This document shows positions 38,139 to 45,928 of a DNA stretch of 64,000 nt, piece by piece. The DNA is from a virus, in the IMG/VR virus record IMGVR_UViG_3300023174_000046, positions 1 through 64,000 of that record; one strand, written 5' to 3'. The first letter of the stretch is position 1. Every line of letters starts with the position of its first letter. The notes below the pieces were generated by a model, which was given only the letters and a program-made list of their open reading frames with translations, was not told where the DNA came from and did no database searches. The translations under genes were made by a program, and so were the position numbers.

Positions 38139-38951
38139 ATGCTAATGAAAGTATCACACGAGTCTCCTGTATCTATACTTGATCTTTCTAAAGAATATAA
38201 CGATTTTGATTACTGTCTTGTACATCTTCTAGATCAGTATCCTTTATATAAAGATTTCTTTAAATCCGCTAGACAAATTTATAATAGAGAAGTATTACTT
38301 GACAATTCTATTTTTGAATTGGGCAAGGCTTTTGATGGCCATGAGTTCTGGGTAAAGGCTAAAGAAATTATGCCAAATATGTTTATTGTACCAGATGTAC
38401 TTGAGGATACAAAAGGTACAATAGAAAGCTTTAAAGCTTTTGAAGAATCCACAAGTGATATCAAGAGTAGCTTTCTTACAAAAGCCATTGGTGCAGTACA
38501 GGGTAAAAATTGGCACGAGCTAAGAGAATGTTACAAATTTATGGCAGATAATGCCGATATGATTGCCATAAGCTTCGACTTTAGTTACTATCAAGTTACA
38601 GGTGAAGGCACAACGCATTTAGAAAAATGGTGCTCTGGTCGTCAAAGGTTTATTTTGGATTTAATAAATACCGGTGTATGGAATTGGAGCAAGCCACATC
38701 ACTTACTTGGCTGCTCTCTAGCAAAGGAATTTAGGTATTATGTTGATAGAGATATTCACAATATTGTTAGTTGTGATACCAGCAATCCCGTTGTTGCTGC
38801 TATACATGGATTAAAATACGATGCAGATTATGGTTTGCAATCCAAGCCTTCAACAAAGTTAGCTGATTTAATTGAGCATAATTTTACTGATGATCAGCTT
38901 GAACTTGTAAAATATAACACTACAATGTTCAAGAAGATTATTCGCAGATGA
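38139..38951 (+). CDS. TGT/DpdA-like guanine-exchange enzyme, 270 aa
   Basis: The protein looks like a TIM-barrel tRNA-guanine-transglycosylase relative. VLLDNSIFELGKAF (about 50-64) is in the position of the substrate-binding DSGGFQ/LDNGAFE motif, IGAVQGKNWHELRECYKFM (about 115-133) resembles the G(V/I)(V/P)QG loop, and HHLLGCSLAKEF...VSCDTSNPVVAAI (about 187-225) contains the HLLG strand and an Asp-Thr segment expected near the nucleophile. Phage DpdA proteins replace guanine in DNA with 7-deazaguanine bases. Its context with QueF and formyltransferase supports DNA rather than tRNA as target. Assignment is from motif pattern. Confidence 0.6.
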   Translation: MLMKVSHESPVSILDLSKEYNDFDYCLVHLLDQYPLYKDFFKSARQIYNREVLLDNSIFELGKAFDGHEFWVKAKEIMPNMFIVPDVLEDTKGTIESFKAFEESTSDIKSSFLTKAIGAVQGKNWHELRECYKFMADNADMIAISFDFSYYQVTGEGTTHLEKWCSGRQRFILDLINTGVWNWSKPHHLLGCSLAKEFRYYVDRDIHNIVSCDTSNPVVAAIHGLKYDADYGLQSKPSTKLADLIEHNFTDDQLELVKYNTTMFKKIIRR

Positions 38952-39517
38952 GACCTTGGGTAACATTTTTTTCACAAACCGGTACCGAGATATACGATCT
39001 CAGTAATATTATCAATACATACCCAGATTGTATTGCTACAAATAAACAAGATCATAAAACTACTAATATAGGGTTACGGGCAGTAACTGAATTTAGATCA
39101 CAAAAACTTAATGAAAACATTTGGGTTCAATTGCCACAAAAGCCAACAGTAAGTGATTATGAAAATGCTTTGAAAAATTATAATAAACCTGTTGTAACGT
39201 TACATGGATACTTGAGAATTATTCCAAAAGAAATTTGCGAGAAATATGAAATATACAATCTACATCCAGGTCTTATTAATAAATTTCCAGCATTAAAAGG
39301 TTTTAATCCGCAGGAAAGAGCTTTTGCAGGAGGCTATAGGTTAGCAGGATGTGTAATACACAGAGTAACGCCTGGAGTAGATGAAGGTGAAATATTAATG
39401 AGCCAAGGTGTGAGTATTGAAGGCATGAATCTTGATGGTGTTTATGGTGCTTTACGAGACACTGCACTTGATCTCTGGAAAAGCTTCTTTACATCGTATA
39501 ATATACTAAAACGTTAA
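38948..39517 (+). CDS. Formyltransferase (GART/PurN-type), 189 aa
   Basis: The N10-formyl-THF-dependent formyltransferase core is at about residues 80-170: TLHGYLRIIP, IYNLHPGLINKFPALKG (the Asn and His catalytic residues), LAGCVIHRVTPGVDEGEILMSQG with the catalytic Asp. The folate-binding loop and length fit a stand-alone catalytic domain. The ATGA overlap with the DpdA-like gene indicates a related task; formylation of a base or of an aminomethyl group is a possible role. A purine-synthesis role (GAR transformylase) is the alternative. Confidence 0.75.
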   Translation: MRPWVTFFSQTGTEIYDLSNIINTYPDCIATNKQDHKTTNIGLRAVTEFRSQKLNENIWVQLPQKPTVSDYENALKNYNKPVVTLHGYLRIIPKEICEKYEIYNLHPGLINKFPALKGFNPQERAFAGGYRLAGCVIHRVTPGVDEGEILMSQGVSIEGMNLDGVYGALRDTALDLWKSFFTSYNILKR

Positions 39518-39518
39518 T

Positions 39519-40478
39519 ATGGATATTTCGTTGCATTACGAGAACGTATTTCTCAAGCCTAACTTTAATACTGTACAAACAAGATCACAAATAGACACAG
39601 AAGTTATGTTTTGTGGCAAGACATTCATGCTGCCTGTGATACCTGCAAATATGAAATGCTGTGTTGATAGTGATGTTTGTAAGCTTTTAGATTCTAAGCA
39701 ATGCTTTTATATCATGCATAGATTTGATGAAGACATACAAAATTTTGTACGATATGCAAATTTACAAAATTTTAATACTGTATCCATCAGTGTAGGTATA
39801 CAGCAAAAAGATAGAAACCTTGTAACTGCTATTGGTCAAAGCTTGATGCGAGTAGATTTTATTACAATTGACGTTGCACATGGACATCATTCAAAAGTTG
39901 CAGATCAAATTAAACACATTAAACAAACATTGCCTGGCACAAAAGTTATAGCAGGTAATATCGCTACGTTCGAAGGTGTTGAATATCTGCATAGAGCTGG
40001 TGCTGATGCAGTTAAAGTTGGTATTGGTGGTGGTTATGCGTGTACTACAAAAGATAAGACAGGATTTACTTTTCCTATGTTTAGCTGTATTATAGAGTGT
40101 GCAAAGGACAGAGATGTGCCTATTATTGCAGATGGCGGTGTTCGTAGCAACGGTGATATTGCTAAAGCACTAGTAGCAGGTGCAAAGATGGTGATGTGTG
40201 GTTCTATTTTTGCAGCATGCTCAGATAGTCCTGCACCTGCTGTAAAAGATGCTTCTGGTAGACGATACAAACAATACTACGGGTCTGCTAGTATACACAA
40301 TAAACTTGATAAGAAAAATATTGAGGGTACTATGAAGCTTATGGATACAGATTCGTTTACTTACGAAGAAAAATTGCAAGAAATAAAACAAGACTTACAA
40401 AGTGCAATTAGTTATGCAGGTGGTTGCAATCTTGGTATATTAAATTTAAATAGAGTGGCCTACGGGGTAAGATTATGA
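39519..40478 (+). CDS. guaC: GMP reductase-like (IMPDH/GMPR family) protein, 319 aa
   Basis: A TIM barrel with no CBS domains. KVGIGGGYACTTKDKTGF (about 166-183) holds the catalytic Cys, and IIADGGVRSNGDIAKALVAGAKMVMCGSIFA (about 202-232) binds the phosphate, followed by YKQYYGSAS. The KTGF continuation after the Cys loop fits GMP reductase better than IMP dehydrogenase. GMP reductase converts GMP to IMP with NADPH. Lying between a base-exchange candidate and an Nmad1-like gene, it may adjust the guanine pool. Confidence 0.8.
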   Translation: MDISLHYENVFLKPNFNTVQTRSQIDTEVMFCGKTFMLPVIPANMKCCVDSDVCKLLDSKQCFYIMHRFDEDIQNFVRYANLQNFNTVSISVGIQQKDRNLVTAIGQSLMRVDFITIDVAHGHHSKVADQIKHIKQTLPGTKVIAGNIATFEGVEYLHRAGADAVKVGIGGGYACTTKDKTGFTFPMFSCIIECAKDRDVPIIADGGVRSNGDIAKALVAGAKMVMCGSIFAACSDSPAPAVKDASGRRYKQYYGSASIHNKLDKKNIEGTMKLMDTDSFTYEEKLQEIKQDLQSAISYAGGCNLGILNLNRVAYGVRL

Positions 40479-40822
40479 ACAAAGAAGATGTAATAAAATA
40501 TGTTGAAAAGAACTTCCCTGTAACATGCAAGGAATTTCAAAGAATTCAAGCCGAACTATATGAGACTTTTTGTAAGAAGCAATTTGATTACGGTCCAGGT
40601 AATATTTCCCTTGGTTCAGACTTAGTTAAAGAAGAAGATAAATTTGCAGCTGTATCTGCTATTGTTGTTAGATTAAACGATAAAATTCAACGACTAATTA
40701 ATTTGGTACTGAAAAAGAAAGCAATGAATTCTGTCAATGAACCAGTTATGGATGCTTTTAGAGACTCTGCTGTGTATTGTGTTATAGCTGAAATAGTTAA
40801 CAACAATAAATGGGGTAAATAA
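40475..40822 (+). CDS. Nmad1/DUF1599-like nucleotide-modification-associated protein, 115 aa
   Basis: The pattern ETFCKKQFDYGPGNISLG, then VVRLNDKIQRLINL and NEPVMDAFRDSAVYCVIAEI, matches the DUF1599 (nucleotide modification associated domain 1) family, helical and often found next to phage DNA-base-modification genes. Its activity is not known. It overlaps the GMP reductase-like gene (ATGA). Confidence 0.65.
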   Translation: MNKEDVIKYVEKNFPVTCKEFQRIQAELYETFCKKQFDYGPGNISLGSDLVKEEDKFAAVSAIVVRLNDKIQRLINLVLKKKAMNSVNEPVMDAFRDSAVYCVIAEIVNNNKWGK

Positions 40823-40828
40823 TTGTAG

Positions 40829-40857
40829 TTGATTACATCTTTAAAATATATTATAAT
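40829..40857 (+). promoter_or_regulatory. Early promoter, TTGATT-17-TATAAT
   Basis: TTGATT at 40829-40834 and TATAAT at 40852-40857; the ATG at 40863 follows five bases later. Confidence 0.7.
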
Positions 40858-40862
40858 ATATA

Positions 40863-41030
40863 ATGTTTAAAAAACTTTTACCTAATTTCTTAACACGTGA
40901 CAAAGAGATAGTAGTTAAATTCAAAGAAATTGAAGAAGAGAATAAAATTCTTCTCGAAGAGATCAGACAGTTGAAGAAGCTTCTTTATGATATAGAATTA
41001 GATTTTGCTGCAAGAGTAAAAAACAAATGA
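40863..41030 (+). CDS. Coiled-coil protein, 55 aa
   Basis: A 55-residue protein (MFKKLLPNFLTRDKEIVVKF..., ending RVKNK) with heptad-like Leu/Ile spacing in EIEEENKILLEEIRQLKKLL, so probably a short coiled coil. It has a leaderless-type early promoter and overlaps the next gene by ATGA. Confidence 0.6.
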   Translation: MFKKLLPNFLTRDKEIVVKFKEIEEENKILLEEIRQLKKLLYDIELDFAARVKNK

Positions 41031-41614
41031 TCTTATCGTTTACTGGTCCACAAAGTTCAGGTAAGACTACTCTTCTAAAGAAGTGTAAAGAGTATTATGG
41101 TTCGAAGTTATGTTATATTGATGAAGTTACTAGACTAATTAAACGTTGGCATAATTGTGATATAAATGAAGAAGGTGCAAGTGATGTTACGCAGACATTA
41201 ATTCTAAATAAAGAATTTGAGAATTTGTTTTATAATTACAAAGGATTTGGATTTCAAGGCATATTGCATGATCGTTGCTTGATGGATGGCATGGTTTATA
41301 CAAGTTATTTTGCTGGTAGTAGACTAAATGATTTTCCTGTATCTAATAGCTTAGGTTTGTTATACTATACAAATTATATTAAAAAGTATGATCATATCTT
41401 TTATCCAAGTCCTCATGATGTTCCGCTGGTTGATGATGGTGAGAGAAGCATTAATAAAGAATTTAGGGATGCTATTATTGATAAGTATGAAAATTTTTGG
41501 CTAAAAGATGAGAGATTGAAAGATAAAGTTACTATTTTAAGAGGGACTGTTGACGAGCGAATGGAACAGATTAAGTCAAAGATATGTCAGTTGATGCCAA
41601 GCCTTTCTGTTTAG
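41027..41614 (+). CDS. P-loop AAA_28/NadR-like ATPase or kinase, 195 aa
   Basis: The Walker A loop is FTGPQSSGKTTLLKK at residues 5-19, with a Walker-B-like ILHDRCLMDGMVY (about 83-95). This matches the NadR-type ribosylnicotinamide kinase/AAA_28 group and small phage nucleotide kinases. A paralogue is at 60351. The substrate is not visible. It overlaps the radical-SAM gene by 31 bases. Confidence 0.7.
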   Translation: MILSFTGPQSSGKTTLLKKCKEYYGSKLCYIDEVTRLIKRWHNCDINEEGASDVTQTLILNKEFENLFYNYKGFGFQGILHDRCLMDGMVYTSYFAGSRLNDFPVSNSLGLLYYTNYIKKYDHIFYPSPHDVPLVDDGERSINKEFRDAIIDKYENFWLKDERLKDKVTILRGTVDERMEQIKSKICQLMPSLSV

Positions 41615-42903
41615 CTCCTTGGGCAGGCATTCACGCACTACCAGATGGGTTGGTGTACCCATGTTGCATGTCTACATTCGATCCCGAAAATTCGTTCGGT
41701 GATCTCAATAAAAATACAATTGAAGATATTTTAAATTCAGAAAAAGCAAAGCAATTTAGATGCAAGATGATGGCAAATAAGCCGGATGAGAGAGCTTGTA
41801 GTCATTGCATAAGTGAAGAAAAAACAGGAACAAAAAGTTTCCGTAATCACTGGAATACTAAGTATGAACATACTCTTCCTTTTGTTAAAGAAACAGATAA
41901 AGATGGTTATTATCGATTTAAAAATTTTCCATATATTGATATAAGACTATCAAGCTTGTGTAATTTTAAATGTAGAATGTGTCATAGTGGCTTGAGCTCT
42001 GCTTGGTTATTAGAAGACATAAAGTATGAATCAAATTATCAAAATTCTTTTAATCTTAAAACCGGTGTTATTGAGATACCACAAAAAGAAAAACTTATTA
42101 AATTTATTATTGATAGGATTGAGCATGTGGAGGAGATTGAGTTTGCAGGTGGTGAACCTTTTCTAATAGCAGATTATTTTACTCTAATTAAAGAATTTAA
42201 AAGAGCAAAAAATTTTAACGTTAGGATAAGATTTCATACAAATGCATCTTCTTTGTATTGTAAGGGTGAATATATACCAAACTTGCTCAAGGAGTTTAAA
42301 AATGTTTTTATAATGTTGAGTATTGACGGTTACAGTGAAGTTAATGACTACATGAGAAAAGGTAGTGTATATAATAAAATTGTTACAAATATAACTTTAC
42401 TTAAACAAATAGTACCACAAGCATTCTTGAGATTGGTACCGACAATTAGCATACCAACTGTATATAGTGTGCCTTTCTTGTATGTAGATTTCTTACGCAA
42501 AGGTTTAATTCGGCATGAGGATATTGCATGCAGACCTCTTTACGGGCCTGAATATCTTAACATACAGACACTACCATTAGAAGATAAATTAAAAATTTTA
42601 AAGTTCTATAATTACTTTATTGATAACATAACAGCTAAACTTCTACAACACTTTCCAGATGAAAGCGTCACATATGTTAAGCAAGAATTTTCATCAATTA
42701 TGAATTTCATGTTGCTTAAAAATCAAATTGTGCAATTTAATAGCAATAGGTTTAAGGAGAGTATTAAGCGGCTTGATATTCGACGAGACGAAAGTTACGA
42801 AGATATTTCACCAGAAACTGCTCATCTTTTATCAGGCAGTGTTTCAATATACAATCTAGATAACAAATATAATGAGTTGAAGACTTTCATAGATAGCATA
42901 TAA
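41584..42903 (+). CDS. Radical SAM protein with twitch/SPASM-type domain, 439 aa
   Basis: The radical-SAM CX3CX2C cluster motif is LSSLCNFKCRMCHSG at about residues 125-138, with EFAGGEPF (GGE motif) near 190. The N-terminus has further Cys (FCLAPWAGIHALPDGLVYPCC, later CSHCISEE) that could bind an auxiliary iron-sulfur cluster, as in SPASM/twitch proteins. Such enzymes modify peptides or small molecules. In cyanophages similar proteins exist without a known substrate. It lies just before queF. Confidence 0.8.
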   Translation: MSVDAKPFCLAPWAGIHALPDGLVYPCCMSTFDPENSFGDLNKNTIEDILNSEKAKQFRCKMMANKPDERACSHCISEEKTGTKSFRNHWNTKYEHTLPFVKETDKDGYYRFKNFPYIDIRLSSLCNFKCRMCHSGLSSAWLLEDIKYESNYQNSFNLKTGVIEIPQKEKLIKFIIDRIEHVEEIEFAGGEPFLIADYFTLIKEFKRAKNFNVRIRFHTNASSLYCKGEYIPNLLKEFKNVFIMLSIDGYSEVNDYMRKGSVYNKIVTNITLLKQIVPQAFLRLVPTISIPTVYSVPFLYVDFLRKGLIRHEDIACRPLYGPEYLNIQTLPLEDKLKILKFYNYFIDNITAKLLQHFPDESVTYVKQEFSSIMNFMLLKNQIVQFNSNRFKESIKRLDIRRDESYEDISPETAHLLSGSVSIYNLDNKYNELKTFIDSI

Positions 42904-42904
42904 T
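42899..42904 (+). promoter_or_regulatory. -10 box before queF (TATAAT)
   Basis: TATAAT at 42899-42904 overlaps the end of the radical-SAM gene, eight bases before the queF ATG. No strong -35 box is seen. Confidence 0.4.
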
Positions 42905-42912
42905 ATTGTACA

Positions 42913-43833
42913 ATGAATACAGAATTAGATAATAGTAATATTTCAAAGCATTTAGGCAAAATTACCGGGTACAAGTGTACATATGATCCTTCACTTCTGG
43001 TTCGCGAGCCAAGACAAAATAATAGAAAGCATTTGAAAATTTCTGATGAAAATCCGCCTTTCTGTGGCTATGATGTTTGGAATGCTTATGAAGTGTCTTG
43101 CTTGACTCAAGAGGGCATGCCCATTGCTGCTATTGCTAAAGTTGTTTACCCTGCTACTAACAAATATATTGTTGAATCAAAGTCCATTAAACTGTACATG
43201 AATTCGTTTAATATGGAGACATATCAAGGCAATATTATTAGTGTACTGCAGCAGCTTGAAGCTGTAATGGAGAATGATCTTTCTAAATTGCTTGAAACTG
43301 AAGTTAGAGTATGTGTCAGGCTTACTAAGGCCATTGATGATGCAATGTATTACCCAGCATTGTTTCCTTCTGCGTTGTATCCAACGCTTGAGAATAATAT
43401 TGATGTAACGACTATTAAATCGCGTGGCTACAAAGAAGATCCTAAATTACTTGGTTGGTTGGAAGGTGACAGTAGCAAAGTGCAGCGCTTTCATTCAGCT
43501 CTATTAAAGAGTAATTGCAGGGTCACATCTCAACCGGACTGGGGGGATGTTTATATTCATTACAAAGGACCTTATGAACTCAATCAAACATCTCTATTGC
43601 AGTACATTGTTTCGTTTAGAGATGAATGTCATTTTCATGAAGAGATTTGTGAAACGATTTACAAGCGTCTTTATGATTTGACCAAGCCTGAAGAACTGAT
43701 GGTATCTTGCTTATATGTAAGACGGGGTGGTATTGATATTAATCCTATTAGAGCTAATAGTCAGGAACTACTCAAGCAGAACGGTGCCATGTGGGACAAG
43801 TGGAAGTACTTTACTAAGACAGTAAGACAGTAA
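42913..43833 (+). CDS. queF: 7-cyano-7-deazaguanine reductase (QueF)
   Basis: A long-form (two-domain) QueF of 306 residues. The N-terminal half has YDPSLLVREPRQNNR, FCGYDVWNAYEVSCL and VESKSIKLYMNSFNM, the substrate and NADPH region. The C-terminal half has LKSNCRVTSQPDWGDVYI with the catalytic Cys, and SFRDECHFHEEICE and GGIDINPIRAN. The reaction reduces preQ0 to preQ1 with NADPH. A phage copy means that preQ1, not only preQ0, is made on purpose. Confidence 0.92.
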   Translation: MNTELDNSNISKHLGKITGYKCTYDPSLLVREPRQNNRKHLKISDENPPFCGYDVWNAYEVSCLTQEGMPIAAIAKVVYPATNKYIVESKSIKLYMNSFNMETYQGNIISVLQQLEAVMENDLSKLLETEVRVCVRLTKAIDDAMYYPALFPSALYPTLENNIDVTTIKSRGYKEDPKLLGWLEGDSSKVQRFHSALLKSNCRVTSQPDWGDVYIHYKGPYELNQTSLLQYIVSFRDECHFHEEICETIYKRLYDLTKPEELMVSCLYVRRGGIDINPIRANSQELLKQNGAMWDKWKYFTKTVRQ

Positions 43834-44226
43834 TTAGCCGTTAAGATTCCAGAGTCTGCGAGCTTCTGGGCTTACGCTATTAAAACCGTTATTAACCAAT
43901 GTCTGTGCTGCTGTACCTGTTGCGCAAGTAAAGATTGAGCTTGATCTATCTGCTCTTTGTAGTGCAAATTGCGCACCATTATAGGCTTTGTCAACTCTAA
44001 AAGATGTATTAACACCATCAAGAGAACCAGAAAGAACAGCATATGTACTTGTTAAGCTACCGGTAGCAGCTTGAAATAACAATGATTGTGCGGTGCTGCC
44101 CAAAGTAATTAGGTTAACCCCAAGAAAACTACCTGCAGCATCAAAAGCCGACTTGGATAGATTTAAAGATGTTGGGTTTGAAGCAGCTGGATCTGCAACT
44201 TGATATGAAAATGATATTGATGCCAT
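43834..44226 (-). CDS. Small virion-type protein, 130 aa
   Basis: The start MASISFSYQVADPAASNPTS at 44226 is fixed by a late promoter; the upstream extension runs into the terminator. The product is an Ala/Ser/Thr-rich beta protein without charge clusters, as for head-decoration or fibre-tip proteins. It follows the major capsid gene but beyond its terminator. No family recognised. Confidence 0.55.
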   Translation of the reverse strand: MASISFSYQVADPAASNPTSLNLSKSAFDAAGSFLGVNLITLGSTAQSLLFQAATGSLTSTYAVLSGSLDGVNTSFRVDKAYNGAQFALQRADRSSSIFTCATGTAAQTLVNNGFNSVSPEARRLWNLNG

Positions 44227-44231
44227 ATAAT

Positions 44232-44238
44232 TATTTAT
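44232..44238 (-). promoter_or_regulatory. Late promoter (ATAAATA)
   Basis: ATAAATA on the minus strand, five bases before the ATG at 44226. Confidence 0.7.
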
Positions 44239-44263
44239 TCTGCTATAGTTTATTTTTTTGCAA

Positions 44264-44293
44264 AAAAAAGGGCCCCGCAAGAGGCCCTTTTTT
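44264..44293 (-). terminator. Rho-independent terminator after the capsid gene
   Basis: AAAAAAGGGCC (44264-44274) pairs with GGCCCTTTTTT (44283-44293) around an eight-base loop. A-rich and T-rich flanks would allow termination in both directions; its place suggests ending the gene 23 transcript. Confidence 0.85.
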
Positions 44294-44354
44294 AACTATC
44301 CTAGGACGTACTAGGTGAAATGTTTTTCTTTCTACAACTCTATCACTTCCAATT

Positions 44355-45851
44355 TTAGAAGTAGACTGATTGTGTTCCAGGGGTAAAGGCAACGCCTAGA
44401 CCCGAGATGATGATAACGTGGTAGTACAAGTTAGCACCAAATATATTGTCGACTACACCGTAGCGGGTCATGAGACCAACACGAGGAGCGAAATCATTTG
44501 GACCAATTGTACGCTGTACCATAACAGGGATGTATGGGCAGTAGATAATACCGGTATCATAAAACTCTGGACCCTTGTAGCCCAATAGGGCGTACTCGAG
44601 AGGAGTTTGACGAGAACCAGATTGAAACTGTGCCTCAGTACGTGTGTCACGATACACATTAAAACGTCCACCAAGTGAACCTACCTTAGCTACGCCTACT
44701 GGTTGTGTGTTTACATTACCCTGTACAGGTACCCACTGGAATTCAGGGAGCATCTCAAGGATAGCGCAAACGCGAGGTGTTGCAACAACAAAGTTGGCTG
44801 CACCACGACGATTACGAACAGCAATACGGTTAGCTTCGATAATTAGTCTCTGATAGAAATCGCGATTACGTTCAACGAGCCAACGACCGTCTGCTGAAGC
44901 TGGGCTCCAAACAGAGTAGCCGGTGCCTGCGCCAGCGTTTAGAGCAACCTGGATCATGCGGATGATCATTTCACGATCGATTTCTGCCTGTAGCTCATAG
45001 CTCATAGCATTTGTCAATTCAGTGTCAATGTCAATACCGTTCATGTTCTTAAGATCTTGCTCCAATTCTACTGACCAGCGAGCGCCTAGTCTACGTGTAC
45101 CGGCTTCAACTGCTGTCTTCTCGAAGGAAACTACGACCTGAGGGATTGCTCCTGTCAATTCGTAATCCTTGAGAATACGTGCTACACCTGCATCTGATCC
45201 GAGGATCGAGAAAGCAGAGTTACCGGACAAGCCGGCAGATGATGTACCAGTGAAACGTGTATCTAGGAACTGATAACCCAATTCTTGACCGTCTGTACCT
45301 GCAGCGGTAGGACCGCCGTAGTTTGTACCTACAGTTGTACCGGTAGCTGATGGTTGACCATCAACACCGTTACCAAGGGCTTCGTTATCGTAACGATAGC
45401 GCAAAGCAAATGCCAAACCAACTGGGCCTGACATTGGCTGAACGCCAACGATTTCATTAGAAATAAGTTCTGGGAACGTTCTACGAATCATCGGAATCAA
45501 GATCTTTGGAAGACGATAATCACCTGCTGCATAGGTATCAGTACCAGGAGTACCAGCTGGGTTATTAACCCAATTGGATGTCTGGAATGTACCTAGAGAA
45601 CCACCGGCATTGCCAGCGGCATTTGAACCGGCCTGATCAGGATATGAAGGGTTATAATTAGGCCCTGCTTCCCTCAAGCACCATTGTTCTTGGTTTTCCA
45701 AGAGAATGGCTGTGTTCAAACGGGTATGATCATCTTCGATTGCTGCAACATTCTTGGAAGAGTAATCCAATACTGGACTCCACTTTTCAAGAAGAGCTGC
45801 GGCTCTTGATTCGTCAATATATGACTGCGAAGGACGAACAACTTTTTTCAT
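44355..45851 (-). CDS. 23: Major capsid protein (T4 gp23-like)
   Basis: A 498-residue protein with the gp23 N-terminus (LLEKWSPVLDY..., AILLENQEQW), the repeat-like AAG(S)NAAG spacer and the HK97-type core: MIRRTFPELISNEIVGVQPMSGPVG, ELEQDLKNMNGIDIDTELTNAMSYELQAEIDREM and a C-terminal FAPRVGLMTRYGV. A gp21-type cleavage is possible after LRE (between residues 61 and 62), removing the leader. It forms the hexamers of the capsid and needs the gp31-like chaperonin in T4. It directly follows gp22. Confidence 0.95.
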   Translation of the reverse strand: MKKVVRPSQSYIDESRAAALLEKWSPVLDYSSKNVAAIEDDHTRLNTAILLENQEQWCLREAGPNYNPSYPDQAGSNAAGNAGGSLGTFQTSNWVNNPAGTPGTDTYAAGDYRLPKILIPMIRRTFPELISNEIVGVQPMSGPVGLAFALRYRYDNEALGNGVDGQPSATGTTVGTNYGGPTAAGTDGQELGYQFLDTRFTGTSSAGLSGNSAFSILGSDAGVARILKDYELTGAIPQVVVSFEKTAVEAGTRRLGARWSVELEQDLKNMNGIDIDTELTNAMSYELQAEIDREMIIRMIQVALNAGAGTGYSVWSPASADGRWLVERNRDFYQRLIIEANRIAVRNRRGAANFVVATPRVCAILEMLPEFQWVPVQGNVNTQPVGVAKVGSLGGRFNVYRDTRTEAQFQSGSRQTPLEYALLGYKGPEFYDTGIIYCPYIPVMVQRTIGPNDFAPRVGLMTRYGVVDNIFGANLYYHVIIISGLGVAFTPGTQSVYF

Positions 45852-45928
45852 AATATGAATAAATTTCTCCGTAACATAGTCGACCGTTTTTTCCTATTAA
45901 GGCTTAAGCCTCAACGAAACTGCAAAAA

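Noticed and set aside
42913-43833. GTP cyclohydrolase I (FolE) instead of QueF
   Set aside because: Both are T-fold enzymes, but ESKSIKLYMNSFN, SNCRVTSQPDWG and the two-domain length are specific to QueF.
44355-45851. Frame interruption of the major capsid gene
   Set aside because: The gene is intact from leader to C-terminus; other-frame segments within it are shadows.
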